Assembly (NCBI GenBank): GCA_005502875.1
Contig: SCMV01000037.1
Span: forward strand, 1-39,270
Source of the DNA: Comamonadaceae bacterium 2PF
Lineage (GTDB): Bacteria; Pseudomonadota; Gammaproteobacteria; Burkholderiales; Burkholderiaceae_C
Length of the DNA: 39,270 bases
Direction of reading: 5' to 3'
Position numbers and translations under genes: made by a program
Notes under the pieces: model-generated
What the model was told of the DNA's origin: nothing
The model's input: only the letters and a program-made list of their open reading frames with translations
The model's database searches: none
Shown: positions 15,887-24,516 of the stretch, one piece after another
How positions within the stretch are numbered: the stretch's first letter is position 1
Layout: every line of letters begins with the position of its first letter

Positions 15887-17782
15887 TTGGCCCCCAAGAC
15901 TGCGCACGCCCGATTGACCGCTGCATCGTCAGCCCCAGGACACCCTCATCCCGACGCGGACCCGATGCAGGGTTTCGTGCCGCCTCCCCGGATCCTGCTC
16001 GAGACCGCCCGCCGCCTGGGCGCACACCCGGCCTACCATGTGCGCGACGCGAACGCATGGCAGGGCACGTCGTGGCAGGACTACGGTCAAGCCGTTCGCC
16101 AAGCCGCACGGGCGCTGCTGCAACTCGGCGTGCAACGCGGCGACGCCGTCGCCATCCTGGGCTTCAACAGCCCACAGTGGGCCACGATGGCGTTTGCCGC
16201 CATGGCCATCGGCGCCACGCCCGCCGGCATCTACTGGACGAGCTCCAGCCAGGACATCGCCTACATCCTCAACCACTGCCGCGCCAGCGTGCTGTTGGTC
16301 GACGACAGCAAAAGGCTGCGCAGCGTTGAAGAGGTCGCGCCCGAGTTGCTGCACTTGAACACGGTGGTGATGCTGTCATCGATGGAACAGGTCGGCAACA
16401 GCCCACTGAACGCCCCCGAGGGACGCCGCCAGCTGATCGGCTGGGAGGCCTTTTTGTCACTGGGCACGCCGACGCTGGAAAAGCAGCTGAACGAGCGCCT
16501 TGCCAGCCTCTTGCCCACCGACATCGGCACGCTCATCTACACCTCGGGCACCACCGGCCCTGCCAAGGCCGTGGCCCTCAGCCAGGGCAACCTGTGGTGG
16601 ATGGGACAGAACATGACCTCGCTTTACGAGGTCGATGAGCGCGACCGCATGCTGTCTTACCTGCCGCTGGCCCACATCGCCGAGCAGATGGGCTCGATGC
16701 ACAACCATGCCCACTCAGGCCTGAGCGTGTATTACGCGCGCAGCATCGAGGAACTGGGAGACCACCTCAAGGAGGTGCGCCCCACCATCTTCTTCGGCGT
16801 TCCGCGCGTGTGGGAAAAGATGCAAGCCGGCATCGAGGCCAAACTCAGCCAAGCCACGGGGGGCAAGGCAATCCTGGCTCGCTGGGCAATGGGTGTGGGC
16901 CAGCGATGGCACGAGCTCGACCACGCCGGCAAGCCCTGCGGTCCCTGGCTGGGCCTGCAAATGAACATGGCGCGCAAGCTGATCCACAGCAAAGTGCAAG
17001 CCGCATTGGGGCTGGACCAGGCTCGCTTCCTGAGCTCTGGTGCGGCCCCCATCCACCCGGACAAGCTCCGGTTCTTTGCGGGCCTGGACCTGCCCGTTCG
17101 CGAGCTGTACGGGCAGTCAGAGGTGTGCGGGCCGTCGACCATGTCCTTCCCCGGTAGCACGCGCGTGGGCTCGGTCGGCAAGGCCCTGCCGGGCACAGAG
17201 ATGCGCGTAGCCGAAGACGGCGAGCTGCAAGTGCGCGGGCCACACCTCTTTCAAGGCTACATGGGCTCACCCGGCGCCACGGCCGATGCCTTCGACGATG
17301 GCTGGTTGCGCACCGGTGACGTCGGCCACATCGACGAGGACGGCTACGTCTACATCACGGGCCGCAAGAAGGACATCATCATCACATCGGGTGGCAAGAA
17401 CATCGCGCCAGCCAACATCGAATCGGCGCTGATGGAGGCCGAGCTGATCGAACACGCCGTGGTGTGCGGCGACAACCGCCACTACCTGACCGCGCTGCTC
17501 ACCCTGGACGCCCAAGCCCTCAAAGCACTGGCGATCAGCGAAGGGCTGCCCGAAGGTGCGCCCATGCACGATCACCCCAGGGTGTTGGCGGCGTTGCAAG
17601 GGGCGATCGACCGCGTCAATGCGACACAGGCTCGCGTCGCGCACGTGCGCAAGTTCGCGGTGCTGCCGCAGACGCTGAGCATCGAAGGTGGCGAACTCAC
17701 CCCCACGCTGAAGGTCAAGCGCAAGGTGGTGATCGACCGTCATGCGGCCTTGCTGGACAGGCTCTACACCAGCGGGGATTGA
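15887..17782 (+). CDS. Long-chain acyl-CoA synthetase (AMP-forming)
   Basis: This 631-residue enzyme of the ANL superfamily activates fatty acids to acyl-CoA through an acyl-adenylate. Visible motifs are the P-loop-like YTSGTTGPAKAV (about 218-229), the adenine-binding LYGQSEVCG, the hinge region with WLRTGDVGHIDEDGYVYITGR, KKDIIITSGGKNIAP, and a C-terminal catalytic Lys in PTLKVKRKVV. The gating and length features are those of the long-chain FadD15/AMP-binding group rather than E. coli FadD. The start is a TTG at 15887, chosen because a good AGGAG lies 6 nt upstream and the next in-frame start would cut the N-terminus. It stands alone between rne and the convergent nagZ, with its own promoter and operator boxes. 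Chain-length preference is not visible. Confidence 0.92.
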   Translation: MAPKTAHARLTAASSAPGHPHPDADPMQGFVPPPRILLETARRLGAHPAYHVRDANAWQGTSWQDYGQAVRQAARALLQLGVQRGDAVAILGFNSPQWATMAFAAMAIGATPAGIYWTSSSQDIAYILNHCRASVLLVDDSKRLRSVEEVAPELLHLNTVVMLSSMEQVGNSPLNAPEGRRQLIGWEAFLSLGTPTLEKQLNERLASLLPTDIGTLIYTSGTTGPAKAVALSQGNLWWMGQNMTSLYEVDERDRMLSYLPLAHIAEQMGSMHNHAHSGLSVYYARSIEELGDHLKEVRPTIFFGVPRVWEKMQAGIEAKLSQATGGKAILARWAMGVGQRWHELDHAGKPCGPWLGLQMNMARKLIHSKVQAALGLDQARFLSSGAAPIHPDKLRFFAGLDLPVRELYGQSEVCGPSTMSFPGSTRVGSVGKALPGTEMRVAEDGELQVRGPHLFQGYMGSPGATADAFDDGWLRTGDVGHIDEDGYVYITGRKKDIIITSGGKNIAPANIESALMEAELIEHAVVCGDNRHYLTALLTLDAQALKALAISEGLPEGAPMHDHPRVLAALQGAIDRVNATQARVAHVRKFAVLPQTLSIEGGELTPTLKVKRKVVIDRHAALLDRLYTSGD

Positions 17783-17796
17783 AAACGCCCCGCTGG
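17769..17796. terminator. Inverted repeat between convergent genes
   Basis: CCAGCGGGG and CCCCGCTGG form a perfect 9-bp stem with a 10-nt loop, spanning the stop codon of the acyl-CoA synthetase and lying 10 bp past the nagZ stop on the other strand. There is no T-run on either side, so it may block exonucleases or act as a weak bidirectional end rather than a classic terminator. Confidence 0.45.
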
Positions 17797-17805
17797 CTGC
17801 GCCGT

Positions 17806-18960
17806 TCAGCGCGGCAGCTTCGAGAGCGCCTGCTGGTAAGGCGCGTGGTGCATCAGTTCGTCCCAGGTGAAGGGCGCCGTTTGCGGCAACAGGTCGATGC
17901 GGCGCGCTTCGCTGTCGGCGCTGGGCGCCCACTCGCCTCGGGCCAGGGCTTCGCTCAGGCCATCGAGCAAGGCGTCGACGGGCGCGCCGTCGTTGAGCGA
18001 CTGGTTGCACAGCAGCACCATGTCGCAGCCGGCGTTCAGCGCGGCGATGGCGCCTTGCGTCTGGCTGCCGGCCACGCTGGCGCCTTCCATGCTCAGGTCG
18101 TCGCTGAAGATGGCGCCGGTGAAACCCAGCTGCCCGCGCAGGATGTCCTGCAGCCAGCGCGACGAGAAGCCCGCCGGGGCCGCATCGACCTTGGGGTAGA
18201 TGACGTGGGCCGGCATCACGCTGGTCAGCGAGGTGCTCAGCCATTCATAGGGCTTGGCGTCGTCGGCCAGGATGGCCTTGAGCGAGCGCTTGTCGACCGG
18301 GATGTCGACGTGAGAGTCGGCCTTGACGAAACCGTGGCCGGGGAAGTGCTTGCCGCAGTTGGCCATGCCGGCCAGCAGCAGGCCGTGCATCACGCTTTTG
18401 GCAAGGACCGTTGCCACGCGGGGATCGCTGTGAAACGCGCGGTCGCCGATGACGCCGCTCTCGCCCCAATCGAGGTCGAGCACGGGCGTGAAGGTCAGGT
18501 CCACGCCGCAGGCGCGCAGCTCGCTGGCCAGCACGTAGCCGCAGGCGGTGGCGGCATCGGTGGCGGCCATGGCACCAGCGCCCTCGCCTGCCTTGCCGTC
18601 GCTCATCCACATGTCGCCGAGCTTGCGCATGGCGGGCACGTGGGTGAATCCGTCGGTCTTGAAGCGCTGCACGCGGCCGCCTTCGTGGTCGACGCAGATC
18701 AGCACGTCGGGGCGGATGGCCTTGATCTCGGCGCACAGGGCGGTGAGCTGGGAACGGCTCTCCCAATTGCGCGCGAACAGGATCAGGCCACCGGTGAGCG
18801 GGTGCTCCAGGCGGCGGCGGTCATCGTCGTTCAGGGTCAGGCCTGCGATGTCGAGCACCACAGGGGCGTGCTGCAGGTCAGCGAGGACGCCAGCGGCGGA
18901 CGGGGCAACACGCGCCTTGGGGGCCTTGGTGACTTTCGGGGCTTGGATGGCTTTGGACAT
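17806..18960 (-). CDS. nagZ: Beta-N-acetylhexosaminidase NagZ (GH3)
   Basis: NagZ removes N-acetylglucosamine from anhydro-muropeptides in cytosolic cell-wall recycling. The 384-residue protein has the GH3 barrel with ICVDHEGGRVQRF (88-100), KHFPGHG (204-210; the His and Asp/His loop is the NagZ acid-base region) and the nucleophile motif FSDDLSMEG (285-293). A 25-residue Lys/Ala/Pro-rich N-terminal extension precedes the usual start of the domain, so the true start could be internal. It is the last gene of the long minus-strand array, 63 bp after acpS. Confidence 0.94.
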   Translation of the reverse strand: MSKAIQAPKVTKAPKARVAPSAAGVLADLQHAPVVLDIAGLTLNDDDRRRLEHPLTGGLILFARNWESRSQLTALCAEIKAIRPDVLICVDHEGGRVQRFKTDGFTHVPAMRKLGDMWMSDGKAGEGAGAMAATDAATACGYVLASELRACGVDLTFTPVLDLDWGESGVIGDRAFHSDPRVATVLAKSVMHGLLLAGMANCGKHFPGHGFVKADSHVDIPVDKRSLKAILADDAKPYEWLSTSLTSVMPAHVIYPKVDAAPAGFSSRWLQDILRGQLGFTGAIFSDDLSMEGASVAGSQTQGAIAALNAGCDMVLLCNQSLNDGAPVDALLDGLSEALARGEWAPSADSEARRIDLLPQTAPFTWDELMHHAPYQQALSKLPR

Positions 18961-19023
18961 GGGCTTGGCGAGAAGTGTCGGGCGAAGATGTGTGTGATCT
19001 GGCGGATTGAAGGTGCGCGCCGC

Positions 19024-19437
19024 TCAAGGCGTGGCAGACGAAGCAGGATCGGTTTCGACGACCACAAAGGCCTGGGCCAGGTCACCTTCGTCGGTGACGG
19101 TGACGTGGGCCTTCCAGCCCCTGGCCGCAAACCAGGTGGCAAGCTCGTCGTTCAGGACGATCTGCGGCTGACCGCTCTCGGCGTTGAGGATCTCGCAGCG
19201 CCGCCAGGTCATGGGCATGTGGATGCCCAGGCCGATGGCTTTTGAGAAGGCCTCCTTGGCAGCGAAGCGCGTCGCCAGGTAGCGCAGGCCACGCACCGGC
19301 GAGCGGGCCGTGCGCGCACGCCAGACCGCCAGCTCGCGATCGCCCAGCACCTTCTCGGCGAAGCGATCGCCGCGACGCTCCAGCGTTTCGCGGATGCGGC
19401 GCACGTCGCACAGGTCGGTGCCGATGCCGACGATCAT
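19024..19437 (-). CDS. acpS: Holo-[acyl-carrier-protein] synthase AcpS
   Basis: AcpS moves 4'-phosphopantetheine from coenzyme A to the serine of AcpP. The protein has 137 residues, with the N-terminal GIGTDLCDV (Mg-binding Asp8) and [13 protein letters not shown] (K61, E62). Its target acpP and the fatty acid genes lie upstream in the same array. The ATG overlaps the pdxJ stop by 4 nt (19434-19437), so it is likely translationally coupled, as in other proteobacteria. Confidence 0.95.
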   Translation of the reverse strand: MIVGIGTDLCDVRRIRETLERRGDRFAEKVLGDRELAVWRARTARSPVRGLRYLATRFAAKEAFSKAIGLGIHMPMTWRRCEILNAESGQPQIVLNDELATWFAARGWKAHVTVTDEGDLAQAFVVVETDPASSATP

Positions 19438-20249
19438 GCGCGCACCGCCTGCCTGGCGCGGATGGCCTCGGCCTTGAAGTCGGCGATCGCCTGCTTGATG
19501 CCCACGAAGATCGAGTGACCGATCAGTGCGTGGCCGATGTGCAGCTCGTGCACGTCAGGCAAAGCGGCCACCAGGGCGGTGCTGCTGGGCGCATCCTCGC
19601 CATTCGCCTCGGGCTGACACAGGGCCAGGCCGTGGCCGGCGTGGGTGCGCAGGCCCAGGCTGGCCGCGTGCAGCAGGCCCTGGCGCAGGCGCGCGAGCTC
19701 GGCCTGCAGGGCCGCCGCATCGGCGTCCCACCAGGCGTGAGCCAGCGGACCGGTGTGCAATTCCACACAAGGCGCACCGGCACGTGCCGCCGCGTCGATC
19801 TGAGCCGGATCGGCACCGATGAACAGCGACACGCGGCTGCCGGCCTCGGCCAGGCGCGTGCAGGCGTCCTTGACGCGGTCGAACTGACCGATGACATCGA
19901 GCCCACCTTCGGTCGTGACCTCCTGGCGGCGCTCGGGCACCAGGCAGACGTGCTCGGGGCGCGTGCGCTCGATGATGCCCAGCATCTCGTCGGTCACGGC
20001 GGCCTCGAAGTTCAGTGGCACGCCGATGGCTGCCTTCAGCCGCACGACGTCGTCATCGCGGATGTGACGGCGGTCTTCGCGCAGGTGAAAGGTGATGATG
20101 TCGGCACCGCCCTCGACGGCCAGGAGCGCAGCTTGCACCGGGTCCGGAAAGCGACCACCGCGTGCGTTGCGCACCGTGGCAACGTGATCGATGTTGACGC
20201 CCAGCAAGGGCGCATCGTGAGCGGTCAGGTGCATGCCAGAGAAAGTCAT
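19434..20249 (-). CDS. pdxJ: Pyridoxine 5'-phosphate synthase PdxJ
   Basis: PdxJ closes the pyridine ring of vitamin B6 from 1-deoxy-xylulose-5-phosphate and 3-amino-1-hydroxyacetone phosphate. The 271-residue TIM-barrel protein shows [28 protein letters not shown], the NFEAA strand with catalytic Glu, HLCVLVPE-type VCLVPERR, and [16 protein letters not shown] at the end. Its ATG shares an ATGA overlap with the recO stop (20246-20249). A second in-frame Met at residue 6 is an alternative start. Confidence 0.95.
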   Translation of the reverse strand: MTFSGMHLTAHDAPLLGVNIDHVATVRNARGGRFPDPVQAALLAVEGGADIITFHLREDRRHIRDDDVVRLKAAIGVPLNFEAAVTDEMLGIIERTRPEHVCLVPERRQEVTTEGGLDVIGQFDRVKDACTRLAEAGSRVSLFIGADPAQIDAAARAGAPCVELHTGPLAHAWWDADAAALQAELARLRQGLLHAASLGLRTHAGHGLALCQPEANGEDAPSSTALVAALPDVHELHIGHALIGHSIFVGIKQAIADFKAEAIRARQAVRA

Positions 20250-21085
20250 GGTTGCTGGAGTTCCATCATGAGCTGGCGGGTGCGCAGCGTGTTCGTGCCA
20301 AGATGATAGTGAAGCAGCGAGCGCGTGATCACTTTGAGGTCAACCAAGGCTGGCACGCAGGCGGCCATCAGGCTGGGCATGGGCGAGTGCCCGGGCTTGA
20401 CCCGCCTTGGGTCGTTGAGCCATCCATCGGAGAGGGCGTCCTCCATCGCCAGCAACACGCTGCCATTGAGCACGTTGGGTCCCTCCGTGGCTTCACCCAG
20501 GTGATGCGCGGGACGCACGCCCAACTCCGGGTGCAGCTCATAGGGCTCGCCAGCCACCACGGGTCGACCGTCAAGGGTTTGCAGCGCCAGGTCAGGCAGG
20601 TGCCCCAGTTGACGCAGCAAGATCAACTCGAAGGCGCGCAGCGCGGCATGCAGCAAACCCGGCTCGGCAAGGGCCTGCAAGGTGTCGGCATAGGCCTCGA
20701 ACAACACCGGGTGGGCATCGTGCCTGGGCAGCAGCTTCATCAGCAGCTCGTTGAGGTAGAAGCCAGGCAGCAGCGCATCTCCCCCACAAAAGGCCGGGCC
20801 GCCGGCCCACTCGGCCTGGCGCAGCAACCACACTTCGACGTCGTCACCTCGCTTGGCGCCAAAGCCCACGGAAATGCGCTGAAACGGCATCAACACGGGC
20901 CTGAGCTGCGAGTACGGCCGCTTGGCCCCCTTGGCGATGGCCACCACCCTGCCCTGCTCGCGGCAGAACATGTCCAGGATCAGGCTGGACTCGCTCCAGT
21001 CATGGCTGTGCAACACATAGGCCGGCGATGGCCCCCTTGGGCCACCGTGTGAAGCACCGCGCAAAGACGACCGAGGCCCCGTCAC
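20246..21085 (-). CDS. recO: DNA repair protein RecO
   Basis: RecO works with RecR (and RecF) to load RecA on SSB-coated single-stranded DNA. The 279-residue protein has an N-terminal OB-fold (AYVLHSHDWSESSLILDMFC, then VVAIAKGAKRPYSQLRPVL) and the helical C-terminal domain with FYLNELLMKLLP and ALRAFELILLRQLG. The CxxC zinc site of some RecO proteins is absent, as in other proteobacteria. It starts 6 bp after the era stop, so translation is probably coupled. Confidence 0.94.
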   Translation of the reverse strand: MTGPRSSLRGASHGGPRGPSPAYVLHSHDWSESSLILDMFCREQGRVVAIAKGAKRPYSQLRPVLMPFQRISVGFGAKRGDDVEVWLLRQAEWAGGPAFCGGDALLPGFYLNELLMKLLPRHDAHPVLFEAYADTLQALAEPGLLHAALRAFELILLRQLGHLPDLALQTLDGRPVVAGEPYELHPELGVRPAHHLGEATEGPNVLNGSVLLAMEDALSDGWLNDPRRVKPGHSPMPSLMAACVPALVDLKVITRSLLHYHLGTNTLRTRQLMMELQQP

Positions 21086-21091
21086 CAGGCC

Positions 21092-22114
21092 TCACTCGTA
21101 TCCGTAGGTGCGCAGGCGAGCCTCGTCGTCGGCCCAGCCGGAGCGCACCTTCACCCAGATCTCCAGGAAGACCTTGCGGCCCATCAGGCGCTCGAGCTCG
21201 GTGCGGGCCTCGGTGCCGATGCGCTTGAGGCGCTCGCCCTTGTCACCGATGATCATGCCCTTGTGCTGCTCGCGCTCGACGATGATGGTCGCGGCGATGC
21301 GCACCAGTCCCGTGGACTTGGGCTTGCCCACCGGCGGCGGCTCGTCGGTGTACTGGTCGATGACCACCGTCGAGGTGTAGGGCAGCTCGTCGCCCGTCAG
21401 GCGAAAGAGCTTCTCGCGGATCATTTCGCTGGCCAGGAACCGGTCGGTGCGGTCGGTCAGCGCGTCGGCGTCGTACCACCAGCCTTGCTCGGGCAGGTAG
21501 GGCCGCACGATGTCGAGCAGCCGATCGGGGTCGCCTTCGCGCTTGGCGGTCAGCGGCACGTACTCGGCGAACGGGAAGCGCTCCTGCATGGCCTGCAGCC
21601 ACGGGAACAGCTCTTCGCGGCTCTTGACCATGTCCAGCTTGTTGGCCACCAGCAGCACCGGGCGGTCTTTGGGCAACAGGGCCAGCACCTGGGCATCGTC
21701 CGGCCCGAAACGCCCGGCCTCGACCAGGAACAGCACGATGGCCACATCGGACAGCGTGGCCTGCACCGTCTTGTTGAGGTTGCGGTTGAGCGCCGCCGTG
21801 CCGCGCACCGTGTGGCGGGTCTGAAAGCCCGGCGTGTCAACGAACACGTACTGCGTGTCACCCTTGGTGCAGATGCCGGTGATGCGGTGGCGCGTGGTCT
21901 GCGCCTTGCGCGAGGTGATCGACACCTTCTGACCCACCAGCGCGTTCATCAGCGTGGACTTGCCCACGTTCGGCCGACCGACGATGGCGATCAGCCCGCA
22001 GCGCTGCTCGGATGCCGGCACGGCCTGCGCCCCTTCGCCAGAGCGGGCCGTGGACAACTGGGCCAGCATCTGGTCAAGCGAGGGGTTGAGGTCTTGGGAG
22101 GGCTTGTTCGTCAT
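21092..22114 (-). CDS. era: GTPase Era
   Basis: Era binds the 3' end of 16S rRNA and assists 30S assembly. The 340-residue protein has G1 GRPNVGKS (46-53), G3 DTPG (93-96), G4 NKLD (158-161) and a C-terminal KH domain with [21 protein letters not shown]. It is about 40 residues longer at the N-terminus than E. coli Era; the extra part is polar and probably disordered. No better start is seen: the extension lacks another Met except M16. It lies 66 bp after rnc, an ancient pairing. Confidence 0.96.
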   Translation of the reverse strand: MTNKPSQDLNPSLDQMLAQLSTARSGEGAQAVPASEQRCGLIAIVGRPNVGKSTLMNALVGQKVSITSRKAQTTRHRITGICTKGDTQYVFVDTPGFQTRHTVRGTAALNRNLNKTVQATLSDVAIVLFLVEAGRFGPDDAQVLALLPKDRPVLLVANKLDMVKSREELFPWLQAMQERFPFAEYVPLTAKREGDPDRLLDIVRPYLPEQGWWYDADALTDRTDRFLASEMIREKLFRLTGDELPYTSTVVIDQYTDEPPPVGKPKSTGLVRIAATIIVEREQHKGMIIGDKGERLKRIGTEARTELERLMGRKVFLEIWVKVRSGWADDEARLRTYGYE

Positions 22115-22180
22115 GTCGGGTTTGAGGCGGTGTTCGGAGGCAGGGATCGGGCGGCGCTGGCCCTCATGGTTCAGTGAGCG

Positions 22181-22978
22181 TCAGTCTCCGTCTGCCTGAG
22201 CAGGCGGGCGCCCCTGCCGAGACCTGGCTGGCTTGCGCAGCACGACCACCTCGGTGACCGCAGCCTTGGGCGAGGCAAGTTGTGCGGCAGGCAGCGCCAT
22301 GACCTGCTGCAGGGCCGCCTGGGCCGCGACCTGCTCGGCCGCTCTGCGGGACGTGCCCTCTCCGCTGACGCGAATGCCCAGATCGGGCAGAGCGCAGGAC
22401 ACCACAAAAACCTGTTCATGGGCCTTGCCACGCGTGGCTTCGATGCCATAGGTGGGCACGGGCATCTTGCGCGCCTGCAGCCATTCCTGCAAGGCCGTCT
22501 TGGCGTCCTTGGCCCAGACTTCGAGCGAGCCACTTTCATCGAGCAAGGGATCGAACAACCGAAGCACCAGCGCACGGGCAGCATCAAAGCCAGCATCCAC
22601 GTACACCGCGCCAATGATGGCTTCGAGCGCGTCGGCCAGGATGGAGGGCCTTTGCGCACCACCGCCCTTGGCTTCGCCCTCGCTCAGGCGCAACACAGCG
22701 GGCAACCCGAGCGACACCGCCAGCCGATGCAGCATGTCCTGGCGCACCAGGTGGGCACGCACGCGGGTCAGGTCACCCTCGGCGCCTTGCTCGAAGCGCG
22801 CGTACAGCAGGGTCGAAACGCCCAGCTCGAGCACGGCATCGCCCAGGAACTCCAGGCGCTCGTAATGATCAGCTCCGAAGCTCTTGTGGGTGACGGCGCG
22901 CTGCAGCAAGCCAGGTGCGGCGAAAACGTGACCCAGGCGCTGCTGCAGGGCCAGCAAGGCAGGAGGCAAAGTCGACAT
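22181..22978 (-). CDS. rnc: Ribonuclease III
   Basis: RNase III cuts double-stranded RNA in rRNA maturation and mRNA control. The 265-residue protein has the signature ERLEFLGDAVLEL with E40, E43 and D47, and D116 and E119 in DALEAIIGAVYVD; all align in spacing with the E. coli catalytic residues. A dsRNA-binding domain follows (about 155-225), then a 35-residue basic tail longer than in E. coli. I chose ATG 22978 (MSTLPPALL), preceded by GGGGGTG; ATG 22990 is possible. A terminator-like hairpin sits just upstream in the operon. Confidence 0.95.
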   Translation of the reverse strand: MSTLPPALLALQQRLGHVFAAPGLLQRAVTHKSFGADHYERLEFLGDAVLELGVSTLLYARFEQGAEGDLTRVRAHLVRQDMLHRLAVSLGLPAVLRLSEGEAKGGGAQRPSILADALEAIIGAVYVDAGFDAARALVLRLFDPLLDESGSLEVWAKDAKTALQEWLQARKMPVPTYGIEATRGKAHEQVFVVSCALPDLGIRVSGEGTSRRAAEQVAAQAALQQVMALPAAQLASPKAAVTEVVVLRKPARSRQGRPPAQADGD

Positions 22979-23033
22979 CGGCACCCCCATCAGCTGAGCG
23001 ACTCGCCCGCGCACGCATCCGAATGGGCGCCGC

Positions 23034-23060
23034 AAAGACAAAGGGCCTGAAAACAGGCCC
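23034..23060 (-). terminator. Intra-operon terminator-like hairpin between DUF4845 and rnc
   Basis: On the minus strand, GGGCCTG-TTTT-CAGGCCC (23060-23043) is followed by TTTGTCTTT. The 7-bp GC-rich stem with a U-rich tail looks like a partial terminator that would lower rnc-era expression relative to lepA-lepB. Confidence 0.6.
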
Positions 23061-23093
23061 GTTCGTCAAGAGATCCGAAGATGGCCTGCAGGC

Positions 23094-23492
23094 TCACTTG
23101 GACTGCCCTTCGAACTTGATCACCAGGTAGACCGGATCGATCAGCTCGATCTCCTTGTCGTAGGCAAAGCGGATGACGACCTGCTCGTTTTCCTTGGTGA
23201 TGTCCAGGTCACGGGAGCTCTTGATGGCCTCGACCCCGTACTCGATCTGAGCGGCGCGATCGTAGGAGGCCCGGATGTCGGCCACGGTGCTGCCGCCTTC
23301 TTTGGCCGCCTTGTTGACCATGCCCGTGATGGTCTGATACTCCAGCAAGGCCGGCGTGACCTTCATGCCGATCAGGGCAACCACGCAGATCACGAAAGAC
23401 CAAGCCAGCAGACCGATCATCGTGATGCCACGTTGACCGCGCTGAAGCCGGTTGACCAAAGGCTGACGGGAAATGGCAGTCGAGGAAGACAT
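23094..23492 (-). CDS. DUF4845 membrane protein
   Basis: This 132-residue protein has one transmembrane segment near the N-terminus (about 23-45, RGITMIGLLAWSFVICVVALIGMKV) and a small domain of about 85 residues after it. The DUF4845 family is common in beta- and gammaproteobacteria between lepB and rnc, and its role is unknown. The segment RGITMIGLL resembles a type IV pilin-like N-terminus but lacks the full prepilin cleavage pattern, so I do not call it a pilin. ATG 23492 was chosen over the longer frame, which overlaps lepB coding sequence. AGGA precedes it at fair spacing. Confidence 0.85.
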   Translation of the reverse strand: MSSSTAISRQPLVNRLQRGQRGITMIGLLAWSFVICVVALIGMKVTPALLEYQTITGMVNKAAKEGGSTVADIRASYDRAAQIEYGVEAIKSSRDLDITKENEQVVIRFAYDKEIELIDPVYLVIKFEGQSK

Positions 23493-23518
23493 GGGCTCGA
23501 TCCTGAAATTGCGAGGGT

Positions 23519-24490
23519 TCAGTGGAAGAAACCGATGCGTTTGACGTCGCTGAAATTCATCCAGATGACGAAGGCCTTGCCAACCAGGTTGCGGTCGGGC
23601 ACGAAGCCCCAATAGCGCGAGTCCAGTGAATTGTCACGGTTGTCGCCCATCGCGAAATAGTGACCGGCCGGCACCTTGCAAACCATCCCCTCGCCACTGT
23701 AGCTGCAGTTTTCCTTCATCGGGAAGTCCTCGATGGACTGCGGCGGCACAAAGGGCGGGCGATCCCGGTCGATGAGGATGTTGTGCTCAACGGCGCCGAG
23801 CTTCTCTGTGTACTGCTGGGTGTAGCGCAAGCTGTCGGCATCGTAGTACTCTGCCCCCGACTCCAGCTCCACGGGCTGTCCGTTGACCGTCAGGCGCTTG
23901 TTGATGTAGGCAACCGTGTCGCCCGGCAGGCCCACCACACGCTTGATGTAATCCATGCTGGGGTTGACCGGGTAGCGAAAGACCACGACGTCGCCACGCT
24001 GCGGCTCGTTGTTGTCAATGACCTTCTGGTTGATCACCGGCAAACGGATGCCGTAGTGAAACTTGTTGACCAGGATGAGGTCACCCACCACCAGCGTCGG
24101 CATCATCGAGCCAGAGGGGATCTTGAACGGCTCGAACAGGAACGAGCGCATCAGGAAGACGGCGCAGATCACCGGGAACAGGCCGGCGGTCCAGTCCAGC
24201 CACCAGGGCTGCATCAGCAGGCGGTCCCGAGCGATGCCGATGTTGCCGTCAACATCACCGATGCCTTGCGTGGCCAGCGACACGCGGCGCGCCTGATCCT
24301 GCGCCACCAGTTCGGCCGCAGCGGCTTCGCGATCGGGGCGGAACTTGAACTTCTCGGCCAGCCAATAGGCCAGCGTCACGACGGTCAGGATGAACAGCAG
24401 CAGCGAGAAGTTCCCGTGCCAGTGCCCCAGATACCAGCCCCCCAGGTACGCAGCCAGCGCCGCGTACAGCAATCCGGTGATCAGACTCAT
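23519..24490 (-). CDS. lepB: Signal peptidase I
   Basis: LepB cleaves signal peptides on the periplasmic face of the inner membrane. The 323-residue protein has an N-terminal membrane segment (about 3-45), a second at about 100-118, then box B with IPSGSMMPTL (nucleophile S128), box D with DYIKRVVGLPGD (general base K183) and box E GDNRDNSLDSRYWG. The layout matches E. coli LepB. It follows lepA by 26 bp, the classical lepA-lepB pair. Confidence 0.96.
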   Translation of the reverse strand: MSLITGLLYAALAAYLGGWYLGHWHGNFSLLLFILTVVTLAYWLAEKFKFRPDREAAAAELVAQDQARRVSLATQGIGDVDGNIGIARDRLLMQPWWLDWTAGLFPVICAVFLMRSFLFEPFKIPSGSMMPTLVVGDLILVNKFHYGIRLPVINQKVIDNNEPQRGDVVVFRYPVNPSMDYIKRVVGLPGDTVAYINKRLTVNGQPVELESGAEYYDADSLRYTQQYTEKLGAVEHNILIDRDRPPFVPPQSIEDFPMKENCSYSGEGMVCKVPAGHYFAMGDNRDNSLDSRYWGFVPDRNLVGKAFVIWMNFSDVKRIGFFH

Positions 24491-24516
24491 TTGTGTAGTT
24501 TGCTTTTGGTGATCGA

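Noticed and set aside
17464-19245. 593-codon plus-strand open frame across the acyl-CoA synthetase end and nagZ
   Set aside because: It overlaps two well-supported genes in other frames and shows no recognisable domain.
23418-23492. DUF4845 protein as a type IV pilin-like protein
   Set aside because: The RGITMIGLL stretch looks similar to a pilin N-terminus, but the Phe and Glu5 pattern after a prepilin cleavage site is missing and the context is lepB-rnc.
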